A DNA stretch of 61,136 bases from Rubrivivax sp. (GTDB lineage: Bacteria > Pseudomonadota > Gammaproteobacteria > Burkholderiales > Burkholderiaceae_C), in contig JADMJD010000062.1 of assembly GCA_018780805.1 (NCBI GenBank), positions 1 to 61,136 on the forward strand, in the 5' to 3' direction. Of the stretch, positions 59,898 through 61,136 are shown in pieces. Below the pieces are notes generated by a model. That model did not search any database and had not been told where the DNA came from. It saw only the letters and a program-made list of their open reading frames with translations. How positions within the stretch are numbered: position 1 is the first letter of the stretch; each line of letters begins with the position of its first letter. The translations under genes were made by a program, and so were the position numbers.

Positions 59898-61136
59898 GGG
59901 TTGCGCGAAAGCGAAGTCCACTTCGGGTAGCAGGCCGCTGACGATGCGTGCAATGCTCTTGCCCGAGCCGCAGGCGTGCGTCCAGCCGAGTGTGCCGTGC
60001 CCGGTGTTCAGGTACAGGTTGGGCAGCTTGCAGCGCCCGATGATGGGCACGTTGCTCGGCGTGGCCGGGCGCAGGCCGGTCCAGAACTGCGCTTGCGCCG
60101 CATCACCGGCACCGGGGAACAGCTGTTCGACGCGCTGCACGATGGCCTCGCAGCGCACGCGGTTCAGGTCGCGGTCGTAGCCGTTCAGCTCGGCCGTGCC
60201 GGCGATGCGCAAGCGGTCCCCAAGCCGGGAGAACACCAGCTTGTACTCGTCATCCGTCAGCGAGACCTGGTGCGCCATCGTGGCGTCCTTGACGGGCATC
60301 GTCACCGAGTAACCCTTGGCCGGGTAGATCGGCAGCGAGATGCCCAAGGGCTGTGCGTACAGCGGCGACAGGCTGCCCATCGCCAACACGTAGGCGTCGG
60401 CACGCAGGCGCTGGAAGCGGCCGTCGTGGTCGGTGGCCTCGATGTGGTCGATGCGGCCGCCAGCCTCGCGCAGCGCGGTCACGGTGTGGCTCATCAGGAA
60501 CTGCACGCCGTCGGCCCGGCAATGCTGAACGAGTCCGCGCGCAAAGCTGTTGGCGTCGCCCGATTCGTCCTCGGCGGTGTAGGTGGCGCCGGCCAGCTGC
60601 GGGCGGATGTGGCGCAGCGCCGGCTCCAGCGCCACGGCTTCGTCGGCCGAGATCACGCGGCGGTCGCAGCCGAGTGCGCGCATCTGCGCGGCCGGGGCTT
60701 CGGCCGCGTCGAACTCCTTCTGGCTGGTGTAGAAGTGCAGGATGCCTTGTGTGCGCTGGTCGTAGGCGATGCCGATGTCGCGCCGCAGCTGCTGCAGCGT
60801 GTCGCGGCTGTAGGTGCCCAGGCGCACGATCTGGGCGATGTTGTGGCGCGTGCGGGCCGGCGTGCATTCACGCAGGAACTGCAGGCCCCAGAGCCATTGC
60901 CGCATGTCGGCACGGATGCGGAAGAGCAGCGGCGCGTCTTCCTGGCCCAGCCATTTCAGCACCTTCAGCGGTGCGCCCGGGTTGGCCCAGGGTTCGGCGT
61001 GGCTGACCGAGATCTGCCCGCCGTTGGCGAAGCTGGTTTCGGCGGCCGGCGCCGCCTGGCGGTCGACGACGGTGACGTCGTGGCCCTGCTGGCGCAGGAA
61101 GTAGGCCGAGGTGACGCCGAGCAGGCCGGCGCCGAG
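59895..61136 (-). CDS. dadA: D-amino-acid dehydrogenase small subunit; 5' end outside window
   Basis: The frame is open at the right edge; 413 residues are seen and only the first few are missing (it begins LGAGLLGVTSAYFLRQQGHD, part of the FAD motif). Family signatures follow: QAAPAAETSFANGGQISVSH, PWANPGAPLKVLKWLGQED, YDQRTQGILHFY, SGDANSFARGL and the C-terminal LNTGHGTLGWTHACGSGKSI. DadA is a membrane-bound flavoprotein that oxidises D-amino acids to keto acids, passing electrons to quinone. Downstream it faces ndh. The regulator or alanine racemase usually nearby would be beyond the window. Confidence 0.93.
   Translation of the reverse strand, partial: LGAGLLGVTSAYFLRQQGHDVTVVDRQAAPAAETSFANGGQISVSHAEPWANPGAPLKVLKWLGQEDAPLLFRIRADMRQWLWGLQFLRECTPARTRHNIAQIVRLGTYSRDTLQQLRRDIGIAYDQRTQGILHFYTSQKEFDAAEAPAAQMRALGCDRRVISADEAVALEPALRHIRPQLAGATYTAEDESGDANSFARGLVQHCRADGVQFLMSHTVTALREAGGRIDHIEATDHDGRFQRLRADAYVLAMGSLSPLYAQPLGISLPIYPAKGYSVTMPVKDATMAHQVSLTDDEYKLVFSRLGDRLRIAGTAELNGYDRDLNRVRCEAIVQRVEQLFPGAGDAAQAQFWTGLRPATPSNVPIIGRCKLPNLYLNTGHGTLGWTHACGSGKSIARIVSGLLPEVDFAFAQP

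Overview
The window is very G+C-rich (about two thirds or more by eye) and gene-dense, with genes packed in ATGA/GTGA-coupled operons. The content (salicylate-5-hydroxylase-type dioxygenase genes, PEP-CTERM proteins, a TctC/Bug solute receptor, an SOS-controlled dnaE2, a rubrerythrin/DUF3501 cluster) suggests a chromosomal segment of a betaproteobacterium of the order Burkholderiales, near the Leptothrix/Rubrivivax/Ideonella group. That placement is inference. I see no rRNA, CRISPR array, phage or insertion sequence.

Left edge (1-6.5 kb): the end of a ring-hydroxylating dioxygenase operon (large subunit tail, small subunit, Rieske ferredoxin). It is followed by a strip of decayed genes on the minus strand: an SHP-type cytochrome, a diheme cytochrome c, a cytochrome b, a response regulator, a histidine kinase and a CDF efflux protein, all broken by deletions or frameshifts. 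An intact PepSY plus cytochrome b561 pair sits among them. Two divergent PEP-CTERM genes and tRNA-Ala(CGC) follow.

6.5-15.5 kb: peroxide and redox defence (rubrerythrin, a CCG-type Fe-S protein, DUF3501, AhpF, AhpC), a second intact PepSY/cytochrome b561 pair, RarD, a YchJ-like protein and an acetyltransferase. 16-25 kb: an HSL-type esterase, a LexA-controlled dnaE2 without imuA/imuB beside it, and small metabolic genes (cupin, GFA protein, amine-oxidase-like flavoprotein, methyltransferase, Gdx/SugE exporter, HD hydrolase).

24.6-30.5 kb: a seven-gene minus-strand operon (TetR regulator, ABC importer, cyclase-family amidohydrolase, FAH-family hydrolase) with a palindromic operator. It looks like import and ring opening of an unidentified small molecule. 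A short plus-strand pair, an orphan Bug receptor and a TPR lipoprotein follow.

34.2-50.4 kb: the most interesting region, a 16-gene minus-strand operon. It links ApbE (FMN transferase), an HzsA-like lipoprotein and a second lipoprotein with CxnCH motifs, two outer-membrane barrels (one with an SH3 domain), a TlpA thioredoxin, DUF4266, DUF3570, two long repeat/coiled-coil proteins, and an ExbB-ExbD-ExbD-TonB/AgmX energy-transducing complex. One ExbD has Asn where the proton-carrying Asp is expected. The likely theme is a proton-motive-force-driven envelope machine joined to extracytoplasmic redox chemistry. Its function is unknown to me.

50.5-61.1 kb: a periplasmic glycerophosphodiesterase, a BAAT-type hydrolase, a carboxylesterase, YaaA coupled to a prolyl-4-hydroxylase-like enzyme, a DUF4010/MgtC-type membrane protein coupled to a beta-CASP nuclease, NDH-2, and the 3' part of dadA. 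A family of intergenic GC-rich palindromic repeats occurs at least six times. It fills all three gaps of the exbB-exbD-exbD-tonB genes, and one copy lies in frame inside dnaE2.
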